Assembly: GCF_036188265.1 (NCBI RefSeq) | Contig: NZ_CP108093.1 | Coordinates: 5,919,001 to 5,983,000, forward strand | Source of the DNA: Streptomyces sp. NBC_00247 | GTDB lineage: Bacteria > Actinomycetota > Actinomycetes > Streptomycetales > Streptomycetaceae | Length of the DNA: 64,000 bases | Direction: 5' to 3' | In this document: positions 34,408 to 41,913 of the stretch, in pieces | Position numbering within the stretch: the first letter of the stretch is position 1 | Layout: each line of letters starts with the position of its first letter | Program-made: the position numbers and the translations under genes | The notes under the pieces: model-generated | Seen by the model: only the letters and a program-made list of their open reading frames with translations | Database searches by the model: none | Told to the model about the DNA's origin: nothing

Positions 34408-34452
34408 CCGGTCGGCCCCGGAGCGCGCGCCATGCGCTCCGGGGCCGACCGG
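34408..34452 (+). terminator. 19-bp perfect hairpin between chpH and chpC
   Basis: Arms 34408-34426 and 34434-34452 pair perfectly around a 7-base loop, 30 bases after the chpH stop. It should end chpH transcription or protect its 3' end, leaving chpC with lower read-through or its own promoter. Confidence 0.85.
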
Positions 34453-34517
34453 CATTCGGCCCTCGCACGGTCGTGTCCGGGGGTAATTCGGAAGTGCAGA
34501 AGGCAGGAAAAGAACCT

Positions 34518-35282
34518 ATGCGACAGGTCACTCGTAAAGGCCTGATCACCATGGCGGCGGCCGGCGGAGTGCTCGCACTCGGTGGGGGTTACGCGCAGGC
34601 GGACTCCGGAGCGGCTTCCGCCGCGACGAATTCCCCGGGGGTGGCATCCGGGAACAGCATCCAGATTCCGATCGAGATCCCGGTCAACGTCTGCGGAAAT
34701 TCCGTGGACGTCGTCGGTCTGCTCAACCCGGCGTTCGGAAACAGCTGCGCGAACACGTCGCAGGGCGACTCCGTGAGCGGCGGCGGCGCCGGCCGGCCGT
34801 CCGGCGCCCACGCCGGGGACACCTCGGCGCAGCAGGGCGGGAACGCCGCCTCGGGGACCGGCAGGCACCGTGCAGGCGACTCCACCAAGGCTGTCGGCGG
34901 TGGCGGCGGCGCCACCGCGGAGGGGGTCGCGCAGGGATCTCCCGGCATCCTCTCCGGCAACAGCGTCCAGGCGCCGATCGACATCCCCGTGAACGCCTGC
35001 GGCAACTCCGTCGACGTCGTGGGACTGCTGAACCCGGTCTTCGGCAACGAATGCGTCAACGGCACCCCGGTCGCCCCGCCCGTCGTGCCGGAGGTGCCGG
35101 TCACCCCCGAGGAGCCCGTAGCCCCGCCGGCCCACGAGCCGCCGGCCCCCGAGGTGCACGTTCCCCCGCAGCTCGCGGAGACCGGTGCCGGTGACCTCGG
35201 CATGCTGATTCCGGCCGGTGCGGGCATGCTGCTCGCCGGCGCCGGAGCGGTGTTCTACCGCCGCTCGCGCAGCGCGGCATAG
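34518..35282 (+). CDS. chpC: Long chaplin with two chaplin domains and sortase signal (ChpC-like)
   Basis: This 254-residue chaplin has a signal peptide (to about residue 28), a first chaplin domain (about 35-80, 'SPGVASGNSIQIPIEIPVNVCGNSVDVVGLLNPAFGNSC'), a Gly/Ser/His-rich linker (about 85-135), a second domain (about 140-183), a Pro/Glu-rich wall-spanning stretch, and a C-terminal sorting signal: LAETG (about 223-227), membrane segment and RRSR. LAxTG is the motif used by class E sortases in Streptomyces. It is covalently anchored to peptidoglycan and nucleates the short chaplins at the surface. AGGAAA lies upstream of the ATG. Confidence 0.95.
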   Translation: MRQVTRKGLITMAAAGGVLALGGGYAQADSGAASAATNSPGVASGNSIQIPIEIPVNVCGNSVDVVGLLNPAFGNSCANTSQGDSVSGGGAGRPSGAHAGDTSAQQGGNAASGTGRHRAGDSTKAVGGGGGATAEGVAQGSPGILSGNSVQAPIDIPVNACGNSVDVVGLLNPVFGNECVNGTPVAPPVVPEVPVTPEEPVAPPAHEPPAPEVHVPPQLAETGAGDLGMLIPAGAGMLLAGAGAVFYRRSRSAA

Positions 35283-35283
35283 A

Positions 35284-35381
35284 TCGTGTTCTGAAAGTGG
35301 CGTCGTCCGCCCTGAGGGCGGGTCCGGCGGCGTAGGTCGCGTGCCGGGCGCCCCGGGACGGGCGGAACTTTCAGGACACGA
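35284..35381. terminator. Nested structure between convergent chpC and DUF5703 gene
   Basis: A 15-bp outer repeat with one G-T pair (35284-35298 with 35367-35381) encloses smaller hairpins including CCGCCC-tgag-GGCGG. It starts two bases after the chpC stop. Confidence 0.6.
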
Positions 35382-35479
35382 CCCGGGCGACCGATCCGGG
35401 ACCGGAAGACCCTTCCGGTCCCGGTGACACGCATGACGAAGAGGAGCGGGTCCCGCGGCTGCGGGGCCCGCTCCTGGCG

Positions 35480-35668
35480 TCACCAGGTGGCTCTGAGCTG
35501 GCGGATGATCCTCCGCCGCAGCCGCACCCTGCGGCTGCCGTCGTGGCGGAGCGTCAGGCGGTCCAGCTCCCAGTGCCCGTACTCCGCGTGGTCGGTCAAA
35601 AGTCGGGCCGCATCCTTGCGGGACACCCCGCGCGGCACGTACACGTCGACAAATTCGTATTCCGGCAT
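35480..35668 (-). CDS. Small conserved protein (DUF5703-like, 62 aa)
   Basis: This 62-residue basic protein begins 'MPEYEFVDVYVPRGVSRKDAARLLTDHAEYGHWELDRLTL' and ends with an Arg-rich helix 'RRVRLRRRIIRQLRATW'. It resembles a conserved actinobacterial family I recall as DUF5703. The arrangement beta-helix-beta plus basic tail suggests nucleic acid or ribosome contact, but no function is known. CACAAT lies seven bases upstream of the ATG on the minus strand, again without SD. Confidence 0.75.
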   Translation of the reverse strand: MPEYEFVDVYVPRGVSRKDAARLLTDHAEYGHWELDRLTLRHDGSRRVRLRRRIIRQLRATW

Positions 35669-35702
35669 CGCATCTATTGTGCGGGCAGAGCCTCGGTACG
35701 GA

Positions 35703-35715
35703 TAGCGTCTGCCTC
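35703..35715 (+). promoter_or_regulatory. -10 element for leaderless expression of the 225-aa acidic protein
   Basis: TAGCGT (35703-35708) lies seven bases before the ATG at 35716. It faces the divergent DUF5703 gene only 47 bases away. Confidence 0.5.
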
Positions 35716-36393
35716 ATGTCTGATGCTGCGCAGCCCACCGCTGCCGAGGTACGTGCCGCCGCCGAAGCGGTCAAAGCCGCGATCGACCGTCACCTCGACG
35801 CGGTCGAACGCCGTAGCGGGGACGAGGACCCCGCCGTGTACGAAGCGTTCAACGCTCTCGCCGCCGCCGCCGAGGTCTACGACGAACTCCTCTACGAACG
35901 GCACGACGAGGTGACTCCCTTCGAGATCCCGGGTGCGGACGATTCCCTGCCCCCGTACGCCGGACCGGCCGAGCCGAGCGCGCTCAGCGTGCTGATCCGG
36001 CGCGACTACGCGGTGGCGGAGCCGCAGCGGCTGCTCGCCCAGGCGCAGCGGCTCGCGGACGCCGACCCGGACGACCTCGACACCGGTCACGCCGCGATCG
36101 TCGGTACGAGCGTCCACGCCGCGCTCGGCGTGCTGTTCGGCGAGTACGAACCCGACGAGATCGCCTCCCGCCACAAGGAGTTCGGCCTGGCCGAGGGGGA
36201 CTCCACGCTCTGGGTGGCCGCCGCCGAGGAAGCCGGCGAACCGGGGGAGTGGCTCGGGTCACCCTTCGAGGACGTGGACCCGGAGCTGGTGGTGTGCAGG
36301 TTCGACGTCAGCTCGGTCTTCGACGACGACCTCGAGGGCGACGAGGACGATGAAGACGAGGATCTGGACGAGCTCCCGTCCGGCGGCGCCTGA
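35716..36393 (+). CDS. Conserved acidic hypothetical protein (225 aa)
   Basis: I do not recognise a named domain. The product is cytoplasmic and acidic. The N-terminal half is helical ('AEVRAAAEAVKAAIDRHLDAVERR', 'AVYEAFNALAAAAEVYDELLYERHDEVTPFEIP'). 'ALGVLFGEYEPDEIASRHKEFGLAEGDSTLWVA' is the most ordered part, and the last ~25 residues are nearly all Asp/Glu ('DDDLEGDEDDEDEDLDEL'). The pattern recurs in Streptomyces genomes beside the 62-aa gene. A strong hairpin follows. Confidence 0.85.
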   Translation: MSDAAQPTAAEVRAAAEAVKAAIDRHLDAVERRSGDEDPAVYEAFNALAAAAEVYDELLYERHDEVTPFEIPGADDSLPPYAGPAEPSALSVLIRRDYAVAEPQRLLAQAQRLADADPDDLDTGHAAIVGTSVHAALGVLFGEYEPDEIASRHKEFGLAEGDSTLWVAAAEEAGEPGEWLGSPFEDVDPELVVCRFDVSSVFDDDLEGDEDDEDEDLDELPSGGA

Positions 36394-36430
36394 CCGCGCC
36401 CGGGAGCCCCGACTGCCCTGACGGCTCTTC

Positions 36431-36479
36431 GGACGGGCCGGTGGCCCGGTGCCCCGCGCACCGGGCCACCGGCCCGTCC
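36431..36479. terminator. 22-bp perfect hairpin
   Basis: Arms 36431-36452 and 36458-36479 pair perfectly (23 bp with flanking bases) around a 5-base loop, about 40 bases after the stop of the acidic protein. Confidence 0.85.
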
Positions 36480-36546
36480 GGACTCCGGGCGACTGTGACC
36501 GAGCACACCACGGCGGACCGGTCCGGCAGAAGGGACGACGAGGTCG

Positions 36547-37299
36547 ATGGAAGAGGCACGCGGCGAGCGGCTGAGGGCGCCAGGCGGGTCCCTCCGGTCG
36601 GGTGCGCTCGTCCGGGAGTCGGGAAGGACGTGGCGACTGCTCGCCGCGAACGAGTGGCGACTGTCCCCGGCGGACGCCGAAGCCGCTCGGGCCGTCCTGG
36701 CCCGCCTCACGGCGCCGCTCCCGGCCCAGCGGGGCACGGCGGCCCGGAGCAGCGCGACGGATCGGGACAGACGGCTCCAACGCGCACTCCGCACCACCGT
36801 CCACCACCTGGACGCCGGGGCCGTCAGTCCGTCCGCCGCCGCCCTCCTGGCGGCCGTCGCCCGCGCCTTGCTGCCCTGGCACGCCGCCCCGAATCCCCTC
36901 CCCTCGGCCGCTGCCCCCCGCTACCCGCCCGCGCCGGGAACGGCGGCGGCCTCGGCGCCGCCGACCGGAGCGGGCGAAGCCCTGCTCCCCGGCCTCGGCG
37001 CGCTGTTCGCCGCCCTGGTCGCGACGAGCTCCGGCGACGCCGACCCGCACACGCCTCCGGTCGAGCCCTGGAAGGCGCTCTATACGGGAAGGTTCCGGCA
37101 CCACACCAGGCCTGCACCGGGAGTGTGGTCGGCCGAGACCGTGGGCTGTCCCGGGTGCGGCGAGCAGGACGGCCCCTGGACCGTCACCTGCGACTGGCGC
37201 CGGGCCGTGCTCGGTTGCGCCTGCGGGACGGCGAGCGAAGGGCACGGACTCTCCCTCTCCGAAATCTGGCTGGTGCTGCCGGAGAGGGAGAGTCCGTGA
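36547..37299 (+). CDS. Hypothetical protein with C-terminal zinc-ribbon-like cysteines
   Basis: No family recognised. The 250-residue product has an Ala/Arg/Pro-rich middle and a C-terminal segment with 'VGCPGCGEQDGPWTVTCDWRRAVLGCACGTASEGHG' (about 200-235), whose Cys spacing resembles a zinc ribbon. It is convergent with the RecD2-like gene, whose stop lies 15 bases downstream. The start is the ATG at 36547, with GACGAGG just upstream. Codon pattern suggests it is real. Confidence 0.65.
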   Translation: MEEARGERLRAPGGSLRSGALVRESGRTWRLLAANEWRLSPADAEAARAVLARLTAPLPAQRGTAARSSATDRDRRLQRALRTTVHHLDAGAVSPSAAALLAAVARALLPWHAAPNPLPSAAAPRYPPAPGTAAASAPPTGAGEALLPGLGALFAALVATSSGDADPHTPPVEPWKALYTGRFRHHTRPAPGVWSAETVGCPGCGEQDGPWTVTCDWRRAVLGCACGTASEGHGLSLSEIWLVLPERESP

Positions 37300-37313
37300 G
37301 TACGGCCGCCGGC

Positions 37314-39635
37314 CTAGGACGACGCGTCGGGCGTCGGCAAGGCCTCCAGCAGGGCTCGCAGCCGGGTGGTGCGCTCCTGTCCGGGGATCTCGGCCACGGC
37401 CCTGGGCAGCGCCTGGTCGACGCCGTGCACGACGGACAGATGGCGCTCGCCCCGGCTGAACGCGGTGTACACCCACGGCCTGCTGAGCCCCCGCGCCGCG
37501 TCGCCGGGGAGCACGACGACCGCGGCCGGCCAGCGCGTCCCCGCCGCCTGGTGGGCGCTGAGAGCCCAGCCGTGCCGGACCGCCGAGGCCACCCGGCCCT
37601 GCGGCACGACGACCGGCGTGCCCTCGCAGTCCAGCCGCAGCCCTTCGGCGTCGGCCGACACCACGACACCGGGTACGGTCCGGCCCGGCGCGGGAACGTG
37701 GACCACCCGGTCGCCCGGGTCGAAGCCGCCGAAGCGCCCGGGGCCGGGGTTGAGGCGGTCCTTGAGCGCCGCGTTCAGCGCCCGGGTGCCCGCCGAGCCG
37801 CCGTGGCCCACGGTGATCACCCGGGTGTCCGCCGCGTCGATGCCGAAGGCGCGGGGTACGGAGTCGGCGACCAGTTGCACGGTGCGGTGCACGGCCTCGC
37901 CCGCGTCCCGCACCGGCACGATCACCACTTCCTTGCCCGGCGCCCCGACCTGGTTCAGCTCACCGATGCCGATGCCGGAGACCAGCTCGCCGATGGGCCC
38001 GGGATCGGGTGTGCGGGAGATCACCTGCGGGCAGGCGCGGGCGGCGAGGACGTCCGCGAAGACGCGGCCCGCACCGGCCGAACCGAGTACCCCGGGGTCG
38101 CCGCTCAGCACCAGCCGCGTACCGTCCGCGAGGGACTCCACGAGCGCCGCGGCGGTCTCCACGTCCAGCTGCGGGGCGTCCAGGACCACCAGCAGGTCGA
38201 GCGCGAGGGCGCCCTCCTCGTCCCGGCCCGGCCCCTCGGCATCGGAGAGCAGCCCGGCGAGCGTGACGGCGGCGCCGGTGTCCCCCGCCTCGGCTGCCAG
38301 TCGGCGGCGGCCGTCCACGCTGTGCGTGGCGCCCAGCGCGCGCAGGCCCAACCCCCGGGCCGCCACCAGCAGGGCGGCGGGTTCGGCGCGGGCCGCCTCG
38401 CCTCCGGAGTGGACGACCAGGCCCGCCCCGGCGACCGCGCGGATCAGTTCGGCGGCCGAGGGCGAGGGAGCGGCCGAGGCCGCGTCCGTCCAGTCGGCGC
38501 CCTTCTCGCAGGCGTTGGCCAGCCGGCCCAGCCCGTCCGCGAGGCTCTCCTCGGCCAGGGCGTACCGGTCGAGCCCGAGCAGGGCCGGGCCCGGCTCCTC
38601 CTCGTCCGAGGCATCGGCGCTCTCGCCGGCGGTGTCGTCGCCGGATTCCTCGTCGGGGAACTCGGTGATCTCCTCGGCCCCGGCGGGGTCCACGCCCTCC
38701 TGGAAGAGCAGCGCGGCCCCCTCGGCCACCGCGTCGTCCACGGCCGTCTCCGGGTCCGTCACACCGTGTCCGGACAGCGCGGCCCGTACCGCGGTGACGT
38801 CCAGGGCCGTGTGGCCGCGCACGGCGGCCTGCTCCAGCAGCCAGCCCACCAGCGCGGCGGTGCGGCGTCCGTCGTCGGGACCGCACTCCGGCCCCAGCAG
38901 GGCGCGGGCGAACCCGTCCGCCTGCTCGGGGCGCACCCCGGGGACGGCCAGCAGCTGCCAGGGGTCCTGCCGCAGCACCTCGGCCGCCTGCTCGCCCAGC
39001 GCGCGGGCGGCCCCGGGAGCCAGGGCCGCGGGGGCACCCGCCCCGGCCAGCACGGCGCGTACCGCCTCCACGGCCTCCTCAGGCACCTCCTGCGGCGCGG
39101 AGGAGGTATCGACGGGCCGAGGGAGCTGAGCGCGCGGGTCCGCCGCGGGGGCGGCCGGTCGTGCCACGGGGGCGGCGGGAGCCTCGTAGAACGCGGAGGC
39201 GGTCTTCTCGCCGCTCTCCACCGCGCGGACGGCGGCCAGCAGCTGCGCGGCCGTCCCGCTCAGCCCGGTCCCGGCGGCGATCGGACCGGCCTTCTCGGCC
39301 TTCCGCTGCTCGATGCGCTTGCGCAGCTCCCGCTGGGCCGCGAGCTCGGCCTGTGCCTCGGAGACCGTCGGGGCGTCGGCGGCCTCACCCGACGGCTCAC
39401 CCGCGGCCCCGTCACCTCCGGAACCGCCCTCGGAAGCGTCGGCGGCGCCGCCGGGCAGGTCCGTGGAGCCGTCGGGCAGACCCGGGCCGTCCTCCGGGCG
39501 GTCCTCGGAGCGGTCCTCCGGGCCGTTCTCCGGACGGTCCTCCGAGCGGTCCTCGGGCAGGTCCGACGGCTCCTGGGAACGGTCCTCGGGGTCGGCCGAG
39601 TGGCCCGGGGTTTCCCCCCGGGGAAGCGCAGTCAC
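37314..39635 (-). CDS. RecD2-like helicase-fold protein with degenerate ATPase motifs
   Basis: This 773-residue protein follows the RecD2/ExoV-alpha layout. Residues about 10-100 are an acidic low-complexity repeat (EDRSEDRPENGPEDR). A coiled helix follows ('EAQAELAAQRELRKRIEQRKAEK'), then a helix-hairpin-helix region ('VLRQDPWQLLAVPGVRPEQADGFARALLG', about 218-247), a first RecA-like domain and a C-terminal domain with motif VI 'RPWVYTAFSRGERHLSVVHG' (about 716-735). The Walker A position (about 405-418) reads 'VVHSGGEAARAEP' instead of GGPGTGKT, and Walker B reads 'VVLDAPQLD', followed by 'SGDPGVLGSAGAGRV'. It is therefore probably not a functional ATPase. The GTG start overlaps the aldo/keto reductase stop by four bases. 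Confidence 0.8.
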   Translation of the reverse strand: MTALPRGETPGHSADPEDRSQEPSDLPEDRSEDRPENGPEDRSEDRPEDGPGLPDGSTDLPGGAADASEGGSGGDGAAGEPSGEAADAPTVSEAQAELAAQRELRKRIEQRKAEKAGPIAAGTGLSGTAAQLLAAVRAVESGEKTASAFYEAPAAPVARPAAPAADPRAQLPRPVDTSSAPQEVPEEAVEAVRAVLAGAGAPAALAPGAARALGEQAAEVLRQDPWQLLAVPGVRPEQADGFARALLGPECGPDDGRRTAALVGWLLEQAAVRGHTALDVTAVRAALSGHGVTDPETAVDDAVAEGAALLFQEGVDPAGAEEITEFPDEESGDDTAGESADASDEEEPGPALLGLDRYALAEESLADGLGRLANACEKGADWTDAASAAPSPSAAELIRAVAGAGLVVHSGGEAARAEPAALLVAARGLGLRALGATHSVDGRRRLAAEAGDTGAAVTLAGLLSDAEGPGRDEEGALALDLLVVLDAPQLDVETAAALVESLADGTRLVLSGDPGVLGSAGAGRVFADVLAARACPQVISRTPDPGPIGELVSGIGIGELNQVGAPGKEVVIVPVRDAGEAVHRTVQLVADSVPRAFGIDAADTRVITVGHGGSAGTRALNAALKDRLNPGPGRFGGFDPGDRVVHVPAPGRTVPGVVVSADAEGLRLDCEGTPVVVPQGRVASAVRHGWALSAHQAAGTRWPAAVVVLPGDAARGLSRPWVYTAFSRGERHLSVVHGVDQALPRAVAEIPGQERTTRLRALLEALPTPDASS

Positions 39636-40615
39636 AGCGTGCTCCAGTCCTGGTCCGGATAGCGGTGCACGGGCGCCGACACGTCGTCGAGCGCCTGGCA
39701 GATCTCGTCAGGAAGCGTAAGCGTCTCCACCGACAAAGCCTCGGTGAGCTGCTGCGCGTTGCGCGCGCCGATGACCGGGGCGGCCACCCCGGGCCGGTCG
39801 CGGACCCAGGCGAGCGCGACCTGGAGCGGGGTGGTGGCCAGCCCGTCTGCCGCCGTGGCGACCGCCTCCACGATGCGGCTCGCCGCGTCGTCGAGGTACG
39901 GCTCCACGAAGGGCGCCAGCTGCTCCGAGGCCCCGCGAGAACCCGAGGGGGTGCCCGTGCGGTACTTGCCCGTCAGGACCCCGCGCCCCAGCGGGGACGA
40001 GGGCAGCAGCCCCACGCCGAGGTCGAGGGCGGCGGGCAGCACCTCGCGCTCCACACCGCGCTGCAGCAGCGAGTACTCCATCTGCGTGCTCGCCAGCCGG
40101 GTCCGCGCACCCGGTGCCGCGAGCTGCCAGGTCGCGGCCTTGGCCAGCTGCCAGCCGCAGAAGTTGGACACTCCCGCGTACCGCACCCGGCCGGAGGAAA
40201 CCGCCAGGTCCAGGGCCTGGAGCGTCTCCTCCAGCGGGGTCACCGGATCGAAGGCGTGCACCTGCCACAGATCGACGTAGTCCGTGCCGAGCCGCTCCAG
40301 GGACGCGTCCAGCGCGGCGAGCAGATGTCCGCGCGAGCCGTTGAACCTGCGGTACGGATCGCGCACGCTGCCCGCCTTCGTGGCCACCACGAGGTCCTCC
40401 CGCGGCACCAGCCCGCCCAGGAGCCGCCCGAGGAGGTACTCCGCTTCCCCGCCCCCGTAGGCGTCCGCGGTGTCGACCAGAGTGCCGCCCGCGTCCCAGA
40501 AGGCCTTCAACTGGTCGGCGGCGTCGTGCTCGTCCGTGTCCCGGCCCCAGGTGAGCGTGCCGAGCCCGATCCGGGACACACGAAGGCCGGTACGGCCGAG
40601 ATGCCTCTGCTCCAT
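39632..40615 (-). CDS. Aldo/keto reductase
   Basis: This 327-residue NADPH-dependent oxidoreductase has the AKR barrel and full catalytic tetrad: Asp in 'LVDTADAYGGGEAEYLLG' (about 47) with Tyr (about 52), Lys in 'VVATKAG' (about 79) and His in 'DLWQVHAFDP' (about 119). 'GVSNFCGWQL' and the C-terminal cofactor segment 'APVIGARNAQQLTEAL' are present. The ATG at 40615 was chosen over an upstream extension. TAATCT on the minus strand (40629-40624) lies eight bases upstream with no SD. It is co-translated with the RecD2-like gene; a functional link is not obvious. Confidence 0.94.
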   Translation of the reverse strand: MEQRHLGRTGLRVSRIGLGTLTWGRDTDEHDAADQLKAFWDAGGTLVDTADAYGGGEAEYLLGRLLGGLVPREDLVVATKAGSVRDPYRRFNGSRGHLLAALDASLERLGTDYVDLWQVHAFDPVTPLEETLQALDLAVSSGRVRYAGVSNFCGWQLAKAATWQLAAPGARTRLASTQMEYSLLQRGVEREVLPAALDLGVGLLPSSPLGRGVLTGKYRTGTPSGSRGASEQLAPFVEPYLDDAASRIVEAVATAADGLATTPLQVALAWVRDRPGVAAPVIGARNAQQLTEALSVETLTLPDEICQALDDVSAPVHRYPDQDWSTL

Positions 40616-40709
40616 GGGCGCAGAGATTACTGTCCGGGCCCCCGGAGCGGGGAAGCCTGTGGACAACCATGGCGCGGCCCTGCCCCTGCCGGACGGCGGC
40701 GCACCGCGC

Positions 40710-40751
40710 TAGAGTCCGGCGAACAGAGACGTTACTGATCAGTAAGGGGAG
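40710..40751 (+). promoter_or_regulatory. Promoter and 14-bp palindromic operator of the F420-dependent oxidoreductase
   Basis: TAGAGT (40710-40715) is a good -10. The perfect palindrome TTACTGATCAGTAA (40732-40745) follows about ten bases downstream of the expected start site and abuts the GGGGAG SD. This looks like a TetR-family operator; no TetR gene is in the window. Confidence 0.6.
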
Positions 40752-40756
40752 CGGAT

Positions 40757-41809
40757 ATGCGGCTCGGCATCAATCTCGGTTACTGGGGTGCGGGCATGGA
40801 CGCCGACAACCTCGCCGTCGCGCAGGAGGCGGACCGACTCGGCTACGACGTCTGCTGGGCGGCGGAGGCGTACGGTTCCGACGCGCCGACCGTGCTCACC
40901 TGGGTCGCGGCGCAGACCGAGTCCATCGACGTGGGCTCCGCGATCATGCAGATCCCGGCCCGTCAGCCCGCCATGACCGCCATGACGGCGGCCACGCTCG
41001 ACTCCCTCTCGGGTGGCCGCTTCCGCCTGGGCCTCGGCGTCTCGGGGCCCCAGGTCTCCGAAGGCTGGTACGGCGTCACGTTCGACAAGCCGCTGGCCCG
41101 CACCCGCGAGTACGTCGACATCGTCCGCAAGGCGATGGCCCGCGAGCGCCTCACGTACGAGGGGCAGCACTGGACCCTCCCGCTGCCCGGCGGTCCGGGC
41201 AAGCCGATCAAGCTGACCGTCCACCCGCAGCGCGAGCACATCCCGCTCTACATCGCCGCCATCGGCCCCAAGAACCTGGAGCAGACCGGCGAGATCGCGG
41301 ACGGCGCCCTGCTGATCTTCCCGTCCGCCGAGCACCTGGAGGAGACCGCGCTGCGGCACCTGCGGGCGGGCCGCGAGAAGGCCGGGCTGCCCCTGGAGGG
41401 CTTCGACGTCTGCCCGACCGTCCCGCTGGCTGTCGGCGACGACGTGAACGGTCTGGCGGACATGTTCCGCCCGTACACCGCGCTCTACGTCGGCGGCATG
41501 GGCAGCCGGAAGCAGAACTTCTACAACCAGCTCGCCCGGCGCATGGGGTACGAGAAGGAAGCCGCCGAGATCCAGGACAAGTACCTCGCCGGGGACAAGA
41601 ACGGCGCTGCCGCCGCCGTCCCGCACCGGCTGATCGACCAGACCACCCTGCTCGGCCCGGTCGACCGGATCGCCGACGGGATGCGCGCCTACGCCGAGGC
41701 CGGCGTCACCACCCTCACCCTCGCCCCCGCCGGCTTCACGCTGGAGGAGCGGATCACCGCCCTGCGCGCCGGTACGGAGGCCCTGGAGCGCTCCGGCGCC
41801 GCCGAGTAA
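40757..41809 (+). CDS. LLM class F420-dependent oxidoreductase
   Basis: This 350-residue TIM-barrel protein of the luciferase-like family uses reduced F420 (or FMN) for hydride transfer. 'MRLGINLGYWGAGMDADNLAVAQEADRLGYDVCWAAEAYGSDAPTVL' at the N-terminus and 'SGGRFRLGLGVSGPQVSEGWYG' (about 86-107) are typical, as is 'PLYIAAIGPKNLEQTGEIADG' (about 163-183). The group is common in actinobacteria and often acts in fatty acid, sterol or xenobiotic metabolism. The substrate is unknown. GGGGAG precedes the ATG, and a palindromic operator lies in the leader. Confidence 0.93.
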   Translation: MRLGINLGYWGAGMDADNLAVAQEADRLGYDVCWAAEAYGSDAPTVLTWVAAQTESIDVGSAIMQIPARQPAMTAMTAATLDSLSGGRFRLGLGVSGPQVSEGWYGVTFDKPLARTREYVDIVRKAMARERLTYEGQHWTLPLPGGPGKPIKLTVHPQREHIPLYIAAIGPKNLEQTGEIADGALLIFPSAEHLEETALRHLRAGREKAGLPLEGFDVCPTVPLAVGDDVNGLADMFRPYTALYVGGMGSRKQNFYNQLARRMGYEKEAAEIQDKYLAGDKNGAAAAVPHRLIDQTTLLGPVDRIADGMRAYAEAGVTTLTLAPAGFTLEERITALRAGTEALERSGAAE

Positions 41810-41818
41810 CGTCACCGG

Positions 41819-41844
41819 CCGGAGCGGGCCCCGGCCCGCTCCGG
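41819..41844 (+). terminator. Hairpin after the F420-dependent oxidoreductase
   Basis: A perfect 10-bp stem CCGGAGCGGG/CCCGCTCCGG (41819-41828 with 41835-41844) around a 6-base loop, ten bases after the stop. Confidence 0.75.
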
Positions 41845-41913
41845 TTGCCCGGAGCGCCGCGGAGCCGTTGAATTTTTGAAGGCTGTCCGGAGACGGGTAC
41901 GGAGGTGGCAGTC

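Noticed and set aside
34453..34517. BldN-type promoter directly upstream of chpC
   Set aside because: No CGTAAC-N16-CGTTGA-like pair at the right spacing between the hairpin and the chpC start.
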